The notes beneath the pieces were generated by a model, which was given only the letters and a program-made list of their open reading frames with translations, did not search any database and was not told the DNA's origin. Below, piece after piece: positions 34,766 to 46,506 of a DNA stretch of 64,000 bases (its first letter is position 1; every line of letters starts with the position of its first letter). The translations under genes and the position numbers were made by a program. The stretch is from Sipunculus nudus (taxonomy: Eukaryota; Annelida; Sipuncula; Golfingiida; Sipunculidae), in assembly GCA_026874595.1 (NCBI GenBank), contig CM049319.1, positions 58,472,917 through 58,536,916 of the forward strand. Reading direction: 5' to 3'.

Positions 34766-34820
<55 letters not shown>
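34765..34820. repeat. (TA)n microsatellite
   Basis: TA dinucleotides with one C interruption. Confidence 0.85.
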
Positions 34821-34823
<3 letters not shown>

Positions 34824-34861
34824 GGTAATACAAATAGAAATTCAATACATTATAGTGAAAG

Positions 34862-35010
34862 TGCTCAACCATGCATTGGGAGCATAAATAATGTATCGTA
34901 TACAGTTATACGATACATTATATACGCTGATTATCATGCTCCTACTTTTGTTGAGCCCTCTTCACATGATCATGGATCCATTAAGATACGGTATACGATA
35001 CATTATATAT
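34862..35010. repeat. Nested palindrome
   Basis: A perfect 14-base inverted repeat, TAATGTATCGTATA / TATACGATACATTA with a 4-base loop (about 34889-34920), is enclosed by outer arms (GTGCTCAAC and GGGAGCAT against ATGCTCC and GTTGAGC). A third copy of the arm (TATACGATACATTATATA) follows at about 34991. Confidence 0.75.
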
Positions 35011-35164
35011 GTACATATATATGTGTGTGTGTGTGTATGCTCTTATATGGTTGATATGGGGAGGGGGTAGTCTATTACAATGCTGTACAGGAGAATATAC
35101 TAACTGTAAATTAAGGAATACTTCCACCAAATTATTCAAATTATACATAGCGCCATTGCCCCCG

Positions 35165-35900
35165 GTTTTACCGCTTATGAATGACAGGTGACGCTGTATC
35201 ATTCACAGTTTACCGTATTTTAAAACATCTCGACTTACGAGAATCTACCTATGCAAGGGTTTTATTCATTGATTTCAGCTCAGCCTTTAACACTATCCTT
35301 CCCCATAAATTAATCGGAAAACTATCAAAACTGGGTCTTAATATTAACATGTGTAACTGGATCTTAGACTTTTTAACAAATCGGCCTCAAGTGGTTAAGA
35401 TTGGTAACATTATTTCCGAAGAATTGGTCTTAAACACTGTAGCACCCCAAGGTTGTGTGCTTTCACCAAACTTGTGCTCTCTATTCACCTATGACTGTGT
35501 CTCTACTTCTGATGATTGCCTCATTGTAAAATTTGCAGAAGACACTACAGTTTCTGGGCTCATCCGGGGAAATAACGAAAGTGTTTACCGCAATGAAATT
35601 AAAACTTTAACTTCGTGGTGCTCTGAAAATAATCTAGAGTTAAATTTAAAGACAACCAAGGAGATGATAATTGATTTAAGACGGAAGAAAACTGAAATAT
35701 TACCCTTAGTAATTGAAGGCTCCGAGGTTGAAATCGTTGCCTTTTTTAAATTTTTAGGAATATTTATTTCTTCTGATTTTAAGTGGTCCGAAAATGTTAA
35801 ATACTGCGTAAAGAAGGCCCAACAACGTTTATTCTTTAATGTTAAATGGCGTTTTGCATCAAATATTACCTGTTCAACATGTTAAAATTAACCTTATCTC
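35165..35900 (+). mobile_element. LINE reverse transcriptase fragment (jockey/CR1/Rex type)
   Basis: The 234-codon frame (35181-35885) is the palm region of a non-LTR reverse transcriptase: [16 protein letters not shown], motif [14 protein letters not shown], motif [12 protein letters not shown], motif [11 protein letters not shown], then [18 protein letters not shown]. The catalytic FADD is FAED, so the enzyme is dead as read. Near 35840 a frameshift moves the continuation ([13 protein letters not shown]) to another frame. Endonuclease and C-terminal parts are absent here. Confidence 0.85.
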
Positions 35901-38900
35901 TCTTGCGGCAGAAATACATATTTGTCATTTCAAGCCTGTATTCAAAATTTTGGTTTGTTTGACCTCAGTGACCCTATCCTGGGCACATCTGTTACGTCAG
36001 AATGAGTCACGTGGCGAACAGGTGTTGTTGATTTCCAAATGCAGACGATATCGGTAAACATTTTATTGTATGTGGATACAATACAGGTTGGTTGGCCGCT
36101 TTTCTCTAAAACTGAATCAAGCAACAATCCAGAAATCTAAGAAATCTTAAAAAGATAAGATATAAAACAATTATGTTATATTTGTATTCAAATGTTATTC
36201 AATAAGATAAAAATAAGTTTGGTGCAAGCCGCAATTAAGATAAGCCATTTATATAAATATTTTGTTCCATCAACCTGTGTCCATTTGTCTTTGCTGTTTG
36301 GAGATAATTTTCGTATTTCTGTTCCATCAACCTTTGTCCGTCTGTTTTTGGAGAAAATTTCTTTAAAGTATATATTTTTCATTGATTTAATACGGTGATA
36401 CGCTGAATACGGAAGTGAATACGGGAAACAAGTATTTATAGCATAAATTCGCTGTTTATGTTCCCAACTGTTTGACTTTTCAATCATCTGACAGATCGGG
36501 GTTGTCAGAAAAGCTAGTTTGTTTAGGCTGGTCATATTTTATGTATGGATTAAAGTGTTTATATAAAATTATCCATTCAGCAGCTGAAAACTGAAGCTGT
36601 TTTTGCGTGTGACCAATCACATTAAGTGCCATCAGTGGTTCTGCTATGTTATAAAGTTCAGACGGATTTATCAAATTTAAAATATTTCTGTTTCGTTTCT
36701 ATTGTTTTTTATTTTATTTAATTTTTTTGCTTATAATTTTTTTATTGATATTCCCCGATCAGTTAGAAGAAGCCCGAGTCACCGACCGGAAATGAGTCGG
36801 GCTAATGTGAAACAATGACAATTTGTTGTTGAAAAGACAGCTATGCATTTGCCGATTTATATTTACATACAAGTACCGATAACCACAATCGCAAAAGCCC
36901 GCCTATCTGGATCGATAAAAAATTATCTTTGTTAAGATTTTATTTTCCTTTGGAAACGGGTGCATGTTCTTGGCAGAATCGAAAGCAGAATCGAAAGCAG
37001 AATCGAAAGTTGTTCGGATTATGGTTTTTGCAGTGTATTTTTGCTTCCATATTAAAAAGGAATTAGGATCAATAGTTTTGTGTTTGATAATAATTCGTCG
37101 TATGAGACTGGCTTGCATTTTTCTATTATATGTTCACGGAATTCCAACACTCTTGGCTCAGTATTTAGCTCCTAAGCGTTGTTTTACATTTTCAAGAGGC
37201 ATTCGATAAAATCTGAAACCAGCACGTAGCAGCCCATTTTCCATGATCAAAGAAAAAGAGGGTTGCTATTACATGTTTATGGAATATTTTTGTTTATCCA
37301 GATAATTGGAGAGATATCTGCATGAATCTGTTGGTAAGTATTAAGCCATGAATGTAACACATAAGGGAAGAAGATAGATTCTATAGCAGCCCAACCTTTA
37401 AAGTCTTTAACGGTTACGTCACTTTTGAAAACACTTGGATATCTCCCCAATTTTCCATAATAAAATAAAGGCACATTCTTCCAGGTTCCTGTTGTCCCAC
37501 TATTGAGTAGTTTTACCCATTTCATATGCAGGATTTGTTGCAAGTCAAACATACCAAAAACCTCTAGGCCACCTTCACTGAAAGGGGCTATTGAAACTTT
37601 ACTCTTATATTAAAAATGTACTTAAATCGGTTTATTTCAATCAAGACCTTTACTGGCAGTGATAAAGCCTGTATAATACGTATATGGGAACTAAGATATA
37701 TAAAACATTTTGATTAAGATATTTTTGCCTAATATAGACGGGTTATACGTTTATTCTTTACATGTGACATATTTTCCGCTCTCTTTGTCTTGTCAGTTAC
37801 CTTCTATGAAAGAATCAGGTTCAGTAGAAGTAAAATTTACTCCAAGAATTTTAATATCTTTTTGAGGAAACGTTCCAGTTTATGATACTAACTTTTTCTT
37901 GACATTTAGATTTTTTGCTTGAACACATAGCATCAGTTTTATTCAAGTTCAGATCCAAGCAAGATAACTGTGAAAACTTTGGAAATACAGACAGGGCACT
38001 TTTTATATCCCTTCTATTTCGCAAAAACAAGGTGGTAACATCCGCGTATTAACATATCTTTATCTCATTCCGACCGTATCCAGTTAATGGTATTGTTATT
38101 CCTTAGATGTTATGTTATATTCCTGAGACTGTCTAACTTAACAAGCAACACTTTTTTTATAGCCATAACAAAGAGTAACGGGAAAGGGGGCATCAATGTC
38201 GGACCCCTCTTTCAACGTTGAACCATTTTCTCCTGAATCTCCTGAATCCTGAACCGTTTTAAAACTGAAACTTGGAATTTTGTTGACAGACTGTCATAGG
38301 CCCATTCAGCATCGATTATTAGCAAGGCGATTGCAACTTTATTTTGTTTATGTAGTGACGTCCTTGATTACTCGATGGCCGTGGCAATATTTCTGCCATT
38401 TATAAAAGCAAATTGATTGTGGTTAATTATACTGGACATAACTCTCTGTTATACTAGTGCTAAAGTTTTAGCTAAATTTTAATAGTCAGTATTTGTTACT
38501 CCATGTAATTGGACACCATTTATTAAAATTATTTTTGGAAGTCCTTCACCTTTATACTATTATATATTTCCTCTTCTTTGTGATTTAGTCAGTTTGCCTT
38601 CAGAGAAAGATCACTAAGAAAGCTGACTCAGTCCTGGCCAAAATTATTTAAAGAAGTCAGAAGAGCTAATTCTTCATTCGTTTCCGTGCCTTCCCTAATT
38701 CTTTTTCTGATATAATTCCCTCACCACTTTCCCGTTCTGTTTCTTTTAACAGAAATAGCTCTACATCGGTCAAAATTATTAGCTTTATTCATGTTTTTTT
38801 AAAGTTTTGTTTATCAAATATTATATCCCCATTTTCAATTAAAATATTGTTTATTAATTTAGAGATTCCTCTGCTGTTTTAAAGTCCCAAGAAATATATG

Positions 38901-38986
38901 GTATTTTCTTCTTCTTGTTCACGCCTTTGCACCTTAGCACGGATTTGGGCACTTTTGGTTTTATGTGGTGCCAAGTGATCTAATTA

Positions 38987-39880
38987 TAGCCCCCGCCGAT
39001 AGATGGAGGGACTACTAAAATTGTCTACGTCCGTCCGTCCGCCCCGCCCCATTCTTTGACCACATTTCTCTTTGACCCTTGCTGCTAACCTTATACTTTA
39101 CAGATTGAATCAGCACATGACTGACATGTGACTCTTACCTGCAAGTGGCGCCACCTTCGTTTAACGACTTTCTGCGCTCCAAAATAGTTTTTTCACTTTC
39201 CTTAAAGAACACTTTAACCTTCAAATCATATGCAAGCATTCTTAAGAGCTAGGGGTGTTCAATGAATACTATATTAAATAAGATTATTCTCAACTGAAGT
39301 TTGAAAAGGAGTTTCAATTTCTGATTTCCGTTCCATTCCTCTGATCCGCTCCAATCTTTTTCCACATTTTTCTAGGACCCTTGCTGTTTTCTTTGCCAAA
39401 TTTAACAGACTAGCCCAACACTGACATATGACTTGCGGGTTGGCATTTCTCTTACCTTCAGATAAGTCAGTAAATAAGAACACTTTAACCTTCAAATCAT
39501 ATGCAAGTAGCCTTGGAGCTAAGGAAATTCAATGAATACTGTATTGAATAGAATTATTAGTCCCCCGCCGTAGGAGGGACGCCTGCTAAATGATCTGGTT
39601 CTGTCCATTTGTACGTCTCCCCTCTTTAACTTGATAACTCTTAAACCCCTGATGATTTCTTGACCAAATTTTACTTATGTTATCATATGACGGGCATGTC
39701 ATTGTATCCTTCAGTTGGCGTCACCTATGTTAGATCTACCTTTTCTGGCCACAGTTGTGTTTTTCCTTTAGTATTTGTTAATTCACTAAGTAAGAAAGCT
39801 GAAATCTCCAAATCATATACACAGATTCCTTAGAGCAAGGAGGATTAAATGAATAATAAGTGGAGTAGGATTGTCTTTTT
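38987..39880. repeat. Tandem dispersed repeat inserted in the LINE, three units
   Basis: Heads GCCCCCGCCGATAGATGGAG (about 38988) and TCCCCCGCCGTAGGAGGGAC (about 39561) are followed by bodies ending in TTCAAATCATATGCAAG ... CAATGAATACT near 39226 and 39493, with a further diverged copy near 39805. The period is about 270-305. A related head occurs at about 52060 and another at about 60812. Confidence 0.6.
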
Positions 39881-40930
39881 TAAATGATGGTTTTATATGT
39901 CTTTGAATTGTGCTCACCAGCAATTCTGTATTTTTATAATTCCATTTTTGTGCAAAATCTGAGATCTTTTATCTTGTGAGCTGCTGCAAAGATTATCACC
40001 AATTTTGGCGGACACAATCATCATGTGGTTGCTATTTGATATCTCACTGTGGTCGTGTCCTCTCTGTGAGGTAGAACGGTAGTTTCTTGTTATTCTTGGA
40101 GTAGTTTGGAAACTGTATCACCCTTATACTTTGGTCACATCTATCCTGGAGCAAGAGAAATAAAATGCATGTGCATGGTAAATTGTATCCCCAGACTGAG
40201 AAGTCGGGGATACTATGGTTTTGATATGGTCGCGTCGTTGCAGACAAATCTTGAGAGTGAGATAACTCAAGGAGGGTTTGACTGGTCTTTTTCAATTTGC
40301 AGTCGCATAGATATGGGCCAGCGGACAAAACATGTTTAATATAGGGTCATGATCTTTACTATGAGAGTGACTTTGACCTTGTATAGGTCCATTTTGGGCC
40401 ATTTTTTAAAGATAATAACCCATATCTCAGGAGTGGATCAATAGATTTGGTCCATGTTTAATTCTTTTGAAAGCTCTTGGATAGCTTTATCGTTTACTGA
40501 AGTCTGGGGGCTTAAATTGCTTTTTCCGTTATGACCATATATGCCTCTATTTCAGGTAAATATTACACATATCTCAGAAAGCTTTTGACCTAAATTTTTA
40601 CACAGCCATAGATCATGGAGAGATTTATCGCATACGTAAGACAATGGCACCATTGATAAAAATTTTGTGTGCCTGCTCTTCTTGTAAGTTGCATCTATTA
40701 CACAAGACACCTTTGGATCCTGAATTATCCTATTTCAGCCCAGCTCAAGGGAATGCATGTCACAGATAATACAACACATTTTAGTTATGCATGGGGCGGG
40801 GGTCTATTTGAGCCTCTGGGCCCTTATTTCACTTAAATTTTGATAAATGTTTGTTCCAAAACGACACCCTAGGAATTGTTCGCGATTAGCGGAGTTTTTT
40901 TTTAACTGTTTAGCAGTGCTCTGTTATCTG
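39881..40930. repeat. Degenerate repeat-like sequence
   Basis: Phrases such as TATCTCAGGAGTGGATCAATAG and CATATCTCAGAAAGC resemble the bodies of the dispersed repeats elsewhere in the window. No gene seen. Confidence 0.35.
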
Positions 40931-41469
40931 ATTTTTAATCGCCTGTGATTTTAGTTTGCGCAATGAAATTGAGCATTGTTTTATTTCAAGTTTACACAAT
41001 TCCCGCCTATACTATGGATCACATTTCCCCCTTTGGTTCAATGAGAGAATGTCGACAACACCTTTTTTTAACGTATTGTTTATCCCTTAGCAGGGAATGG
41101 TTGAAATTCCAATATGAAGGGCCTCTGGGTGCTTCTGTTGTTTTTACGGTAATGTAAACTCCCTTATGGTCAGAGCAGGAGAAGTTATTCATCCCAACAA
41201 CAGAAACTATATTAGTGAGAGAATGGTTTGTGAAAATGTAGTTGAATCTTCTTGCTGTAAATTGATTGGTACGACTCCATGCAACTACATTCCTTAGTAT
41301 ATGAGTTCTCTCCACTTATCATTGTGATCAAGAGAAAGTGTTATTTTCTAAAGCATTTTGCGTCCTGAGGTACGTGGGGATTACTTGAAATTATATCTTG
41401 ATTATATTCTTGAATGGAGTTAAAGTCACCAATGAGAGCCATGTACTCGAGTGCTGTTTCGTGCTTTTT

Positions 41470-42500
41470 AGCTCAGCTGACTACAAGCCATCTGAGCTTA
41501 GTCGTGGTCCTTTGTCCGTTGACAGAGCACGTTTAAACACTGTTTGACCTTCGAATCCAAAATCTCGTTCCTTCGAGATATTAAGGAAAACCTTCCGTTT
41601 TCCATTAAAAACCCATTGCCTAATATCAAAACCACTGATCTGTTTTTTATCAAATTAAGTATGCATTTACCTCCATAAATTTTCTATGTGAATACCAAAA
41701 AATTAGGTCAGTATTGCATAATGTGTTGAAGTTATGGGCCAAAACATAATGCATTTAAAAAAAAATCAGGAAAAATATTTACTCACTTAACATGAGAATT
41801 GCTGAAGCTGGAGACTTTTTATCAGGAATATAACCTTTTTTTAATCAAGATTTAATTGTTTACCAAATATTAGAACTAAATTTTGCAAATTTTTAAAGTT
41901 ATTATCATAAATAAAAAATCTATACCTTAAAACTTGTCCAGCATTGGCCACGGCACTTTTTCCCCTGTAAGCACTGTTGATTTTATTTTCACATCATATA
42001 CATAAGGAATTATCTTTTAAAATCTGAAATTTCAAAGGAACTGATTGAAAAGAGTAGCTTTTTTTGTAAGTTTTCATACACCATGTCAAGTGTTGTTGAT
42101 ATCAAGCCGAATCTTCACCTGTGTTATGTAACCCACTCCATGCGGCTTGCCTTGGCTCAGCATTGCCACTACTGGCAGGCTGCCCCTCTGCTCTGCATCC
42201 CCTCCCCCCACCGGATGGTGCATAAACTAGGTGAAGGTAATAATTTTCTGTATTTGATTTATTCTTATTGTAGGCTTTTGTGACATTTTAGATTTTTATT
42301 GTATCACCAGGGTAACAATGATTAAAGTGTACATATTATTGTGTCCATAAAGTAAATTTTTCATATTCATCACAGCATCTCAAAATTTTTACTATTCTTC
42401 TTCATGACAGTCTTGTCAGAGTATCAGTTTTCCAATCATATATTTAAAACATTACTACAACCAAGTAAGAGGGCCATTTCCTCGTAGCTTTTTATATACA
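41470..42500. repeat. Second copy of the AGCTCAGCTGAC hairpin-headed repeat
   Basis: A 29-base near-palindrome (41470-41498) matches the head at 26226 and is followed by TCCTTTGTCCGTTGACAGAG. It sits just outside the endonuclease part of the LINE. The right boundary is not visible; the stated end is only where the sequence loses repeat character. Confidence 0.5.
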
Positions 42501-42529
42501 TATATAAATGAAAAACATTACAATAGAAT

Positions 42530-43115
42530 ATTTTGCATATTTTTTATTTCTTAAAATCGCAAACTTCGGCTGAGCGCCGTGAACCATGGATCCCTTGTTT
42601 AATTACTTGTCCCACAAGACCAAATACAATTAAGGTTTTTGTTTTTGGGCAAGGGGCATCAATGGTTAAAATACCTTACCAGGAACAATGCAAACAAAAT
42701 GAGACCCCTAAAATTCTCTCACGTAGGATTAATACGTGCAACTATGTGATTTCATTATCTATTTGTTCGTTTAGAGTATAACAATGCCATTGCTTTTCTC
42801 AGATCCTGCAGCATGAACCGAGTATGTACTCCATTGCATTTTTAACGGATGGAACGTTTTATCGTATAAGAATGTTTTGAATTGCTGATTGTCAATGTTT
42901 TTGTGGTCAGGTAAAATTGGGCATGACTAAGCCAAGAGAATTGTCAACAATTCTCTGTAATTGGAAGATTGATTCGCTTAGAGCGCTGGCTACAATTTTG
43001 TCCACCACTGTTCCCCATCCATAGCGGGAGAGTCTGTCGTTAAGTGAGCCTGTATTATCTTTTGGTTTGATAGGGGACTCCCGTTCGATTTTGTTATAAA
43101 GACATTACGAATCAT
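42530..43115 (-). pseudogene. Coding-like minus-strand remnant, possibly LINE ORF1
   Basis: Minus-strand positions 43101-42930 are open for over 55 codons with coding-like composition (SLNDRLSRYGWGTVVDK, ALSESIFQLQRIVDNSLGL). Shorter open pieces follow in shifted frames down to 42540. It lies directly upstream, in minus orientation, of the LINE endonuclease, which suggests ORF1. The family was not recognised. Confidence 0.3.
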
Positions 43116-43234
43116 TTGTGTTTATCTAATAGATATTATAATTTATGTGTGCTGTTTTGTTGAGACGTAGATATTATAAAACAAAATGTAAGCCCCTTGC
43201 GAGTTCATTTGTGACGACGGAAATTGATAGGCAA

Positions 43235-43396
43235 ACAACAAGAACAGACGCAGGGTTAGGTGATCACACAACAAGAACAGACGCAGGGTTAGGTGATCAC
43301 ACAACAAGAACAGACGCAGGGTTAGGTGATCACACAACAAGAACAGACGCAGGGTTAGGTGATCACACAACAAGAACAGACGCAGGGTTAGGTGAT
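43235..43396. repeat. 33-bp minisatellite, about five copies
   Basis: Nearly identical units (ACAACAAGAACAGACGCAGG, then GTTAGGTGATCAC). Because 33 is a multiple of three, one frame reads an 11-residue repeat (TTRTDAGLGDH), but nothing around it supports a protein. Confidence 0.92.
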
Positions 43397-43941
43397 CTTT
43401 TTCAAAGATCTAAGGACAATGTGTAGTAAGGTAAGGTGCCGCACTCCGCTGATTTTGTCCCACTGCGCAGAATCGCACTCGCACTTCCCCAGAGGTCGTT
43501 TCTACTCAAAACCTACCTCGTCCTGTTAGACGATGTGGGACCGCCGGGACTACTTGTCTCTATTGTAAACTTAAGGTCAGTTTTTGTTACATTTCAAGGG
43601 AACACCTTCCGTTTAGAATTCACATGCGAACGCTTACAAAATATTACTTATTCCGTGAAGTCCTCAACAAAATACATTTTTATGCAATTTACTTTGAAAA
43701 CATAATTTTGTCCAATATATTTAAACAGACCTACGGAACCCGGGAGACAACATGGTGAAAAATATTTATTAATTCGTGCGCACGAACAACTAATCCATGC
43801 GCACGAATTAATATTCGTGGCCACAATTCACTAATCCGTACGCACGAATTATTGGTGTGAAAAATATATTTCCAAGGTCGAAAAACTATTTATCAATTCG
43901 TGCGCACGAATTACTAATCCGTGCGCACGAATTATTGACCG

Positions 43942-44890
43942 ATGAAAACAGCTAGGGCTTTCTCTGGTAAAAAATCCCAACAACAACCTACCTTATCGTC
44001 GTTGGGGCATAATTGGAATATTATTATAGAGAAAACCGATCAGGCTTTAATTTTGAACACTTATTTTGCTTCACAAAGTAACTACAGTTACAGTTCTCAA
44101 TCGCCATTTGAAGATGATGCTAAATTGCAAATTACACATAAACTAGGTAAAATGAACTTCACAGAACTTCTCGTGTCATATTTGGGGTTCGCTTTCCTGA
44201 CAGGAACACATAAACTTGATATGTTTGAAAGCCAATAGGCGTTTGGAAATGTTAAAAAAATTATAAATTCCTTTAGGAAATATTTAGATCGTATGTACAA
44301 ATCATTAATACGTTTAGTACTGGAGTGTGGTGTTTTAATATTTAACAATTTTTGTGTCAGACAGTCATACCAAATGGAGAGTATACAACGGAAAGCATGT
44401 TTAACATGTACTGGAGCGCTCTCGACTTCCAGCACTGGAGCTATGGTAAAAGAGCTATAATGGTCAAGTATAAAAATAAGAATAGAGCTGGCTATACAAT
44501 CCACATTTATGAAATGATTAATGGACTAGCTCCAGATTATCTGCTAATATTAACTCAGACTCTGTCTCATGCTCAGCCCTATACAGTCCGCGCAAATCGC
44601 ATTTGCTAAAGATACAGAAGTTCACACGGAAAGACTGTTGCTTTTCTTTCCTTCCAATTTTCTTTTCTTTCCTTTCAATAGCCTGCAAACTTTGGAACAG
44701 TTTCCTATAATCCAGTCGACTTCAATCGATTCTTTTAAGGAAAATGTTCATGACTATTTAAAACCTGCCTCTCGAGAAATATACAGTTATTATTGCGACA
44801 ATCATCCTCAACATGAAATTATCCATACTCGGTTACGACTAGGTGCCAGTTACTTAAACCAATACATATTTTCAATTGGAAAGATGGTTT
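43942..44890 (+). pseudogene. Internally deleted LINE ORF inside the TIR element
   Basis: First 43942-44238 encodes the linker between endonuclease and RT (PTLSSLGHNWNIIIEKTDQA, LILNTYFASQSNYS). The RT core is missing; the sequence resumes with thumb/C-terminal parts in shifting frames (RLVLECGVLIFNN; YTIHIYEMINGLAPDYLL; STSIDSFKENVHDYLK; EIIHTRLRLGASYLNQYIFS). One deletion of the catalytic centre plus frameshifts explains this. The C-terminal zinc-knuckle is not seen. Confidence 0.7.
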
Positions 44891-45021
44891 TAATCTAATT
44901 GATATGCTCGATATGGACTGAGACGTTTATTTTTATTGTATTACGCCTACCAGTAATAATATATGTACAAGTATAAGTTTATGTGGAATGTCAATCTGTA
45001 TTAACGTATATTATGTATCTC

Positions 45022-45025
<4 letters not shown>

Positions 45026-45059
<34 letters not shown>
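45026..45059. repeat. (TA)n microsatellite
   Basis: Uninterrupted TA dinucleotides inside the 1.9-kb TIR element. Confidence 0.85.
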
Positions 45060-45060
<1 letters not shown>

Positions 45061-45123
45061 TATCATGTGTGAATATATGTGCATTTTTCCAATCTGATAA
45101 TTTATATAAACATAATACATATA

Positions 45124-45215
45124 AAGTAGAGCGCCGTTTTTCCGAAAGCGTCGGGGGGACAAGCTTTTTGTTCGTAAAAACGAACATTCGGAAATGCGGA
45201 CAAGGGTCTAGCGGC
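45124..45215 (+). mobile_element. Solo end of a pogo/Tigger relative
   Basis: GTAGAGCGCCGTTTTTCCGA, then GGGGGGACAAGCTTTTTGTT and AACGAACATTCGGAA, follow the complement of the right end of the 3.7-5.2 kb pogo element base for base apart from drift. No opposite end was found nearby. Confidence 0.6.
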
Positions 45216-45734
45216 AAGTTAGTACGACAGTTAATTATTAACGTTACCCGAGAAACACGGTGTTTCTTTTAGATATTCGTAATTGACGATTGTATGTTAA
45301 TTTTTCACTTTCCTTTTAATTTATATGCAGGGGAGCAGTTGCATTAGCCTTATCGGCTACTTTGTTATCCTATTGAAATAAATATTTTTCCACCTTGAAA
45401 AAATATTTTTCACACCTTGTAATTCGTGCGCACGGAATAGTAATTCGTGGCCATGAATGAGTAAGTCATGCGCACAGATTAGTAATTCGTGCGCACGGAT
45501 TAGTAATTCGTGCGCACGAATTAATAAATAATTTCCACCTTGGAAATTTATATTTTCACACCGAGAAATTCGTGCGCACGAATTAGTAATTTGTTCGCAC
45601 GAATTAATAAATATATTTCACGATGTCGTCTCCTGGGCTCCGTACAGACCACATTACCCTCTTCATTTAATTTATACCAACGCTGCTGATGTGTTTAGAA
45701 GTCCGAGTGGATTGTTAGTGGTAGATTTTGACAC

Positions 45735-45800
45735 CCACAAACCCTAACCAGCAGAGTCGTAGTATAGACTACGACGTTACTGGTTAGGGATTGTTGGTCA
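45735..45800. repeat. Perfect-stem hairpin of about 54 bases
   Basis: CCCTAACCAG and GTCGTAGT pair with GACTACGAC and CTGGTTAGGG across a short loop. It may be a tiny foldback element; it has no coding content. Confidence 0.65.
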
Positions 45801-46506
45801 AGGCATAAAAATGTGTTGAAGAAGTAGATATAGTCAATTTATATATATTATTACATATTACATGATCGTGAATGTTTTAGCGTTAGCGGAATAACTGTTA
45901 TTAGTACGTATATTGCCATACCATTTTATCGAAAGCAACTTTTATTATATTTTCTTGTTCATTGTATTTTACATGATTTAACGTTGTTTAAATTGTTTAT
46001 TCCAACAGAGCCCTGTGACGGATAAGGCAATCTTGTCTTAACAGGTTAGCCTTTATAAACATGTTTAGATAAATAGATAAAGAAAAAAAAAATAAAGAAA
46101 GAAAGAAAGGCTTTTTTTTTATTCCGACAAAATTTTATATTGAAATTTTAGACAAGTAAACCCGGCCGTCCAACAATCCATAAGCGGAAGAGGTTTGTTT
46201 TGAATAGAAACATTATTCGGCGGAAAGCTGCTGCTTTTGTGTGACACGGCGATAATGGCGACATCTTGCAGCGTGGAAGACCCCAAACCTCGGTATCACG
46301 GGTGATTCTATGATAATTTTTAAATATTTAAAAAAATCAAAATTGTTCTAGGCAAATGACCAGACACTCTGAACTAGTCATCCATCGATTAGTAAGTAAC
46401 ACATACTACTACAAGGGTCGGCCCATTGGTTCCATATTGCTCACACTGTGGTCACACAGCCGTCCGATACCTTATACCTGGTTAACCCACTATATAGGCC
46501 CTAGAT

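Larger units (their letters stand above)
36460..41467 (-). mobile_element. Broken L1/Tx1-like LINE on the minus strand, interrupted by other repeats
   Basis: Reading the minus strand from right to left: apurinic-type endonuclease at 41467-41019 (YMALIGDFNSIQEYN; CSDHKGVYITVKTTEAPRG); a gap of other repeats (about 40930-38960); reverse transcriptase at about 38620-37900 with stops (EGKLTKSQRRGN, NTDY, NLAKTLA, VMSSIINHNQFAFINGRNIA, then ADVTTLFLRNRRDIKSALSV as the degraded YADD box); and the C-terminal part at 37552-36480 (HMKWVKLLNSGTTGTWKNVP; IGHTQKQLQFSAAEWIILYK). Order and spacing agree with one LINE broken by insertions, though separate fragments are possible. Confidence 0.7.
43732..45644. 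mobile_element. 1913-bp element with roughly 200-bp TIRs built from an 18-bp palindrome
   Basis: The ends are inverted copies: left TACGGAACCCGGGAGACAAC (from 43732), right its near-complement (TACGGAGCCCAGGAGACGAC when complemented, ending 45644). CAGACC flanks both sides (43726-43731 and 45645-45650). Inside both ends the palindrome AATTCGTGCGCACGAATT and variants repeat (left about 43765-43935, right about 45415-45605), alternating with GTGTGAAAAATAT spacers. The interior contains LINE debris, a (TA)n tract and a pogo-like end, so the element is non-autonomous or was invaded. The superfamily is not assigned. Confidence 0.8.

Noticed and set aside
43235-43396. CRISPR-like direct repeats
   Set aside because: Units are adjacent without unique spacers and the genome is eukaryotic.
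43145-43426. ORF with an 11-residue repeat (TTRTDAGLGDH)
   Set aside because: A 33-bp minisatellite keeps both strands open by chance; flanks show no domain, signal peptide or splice sites.
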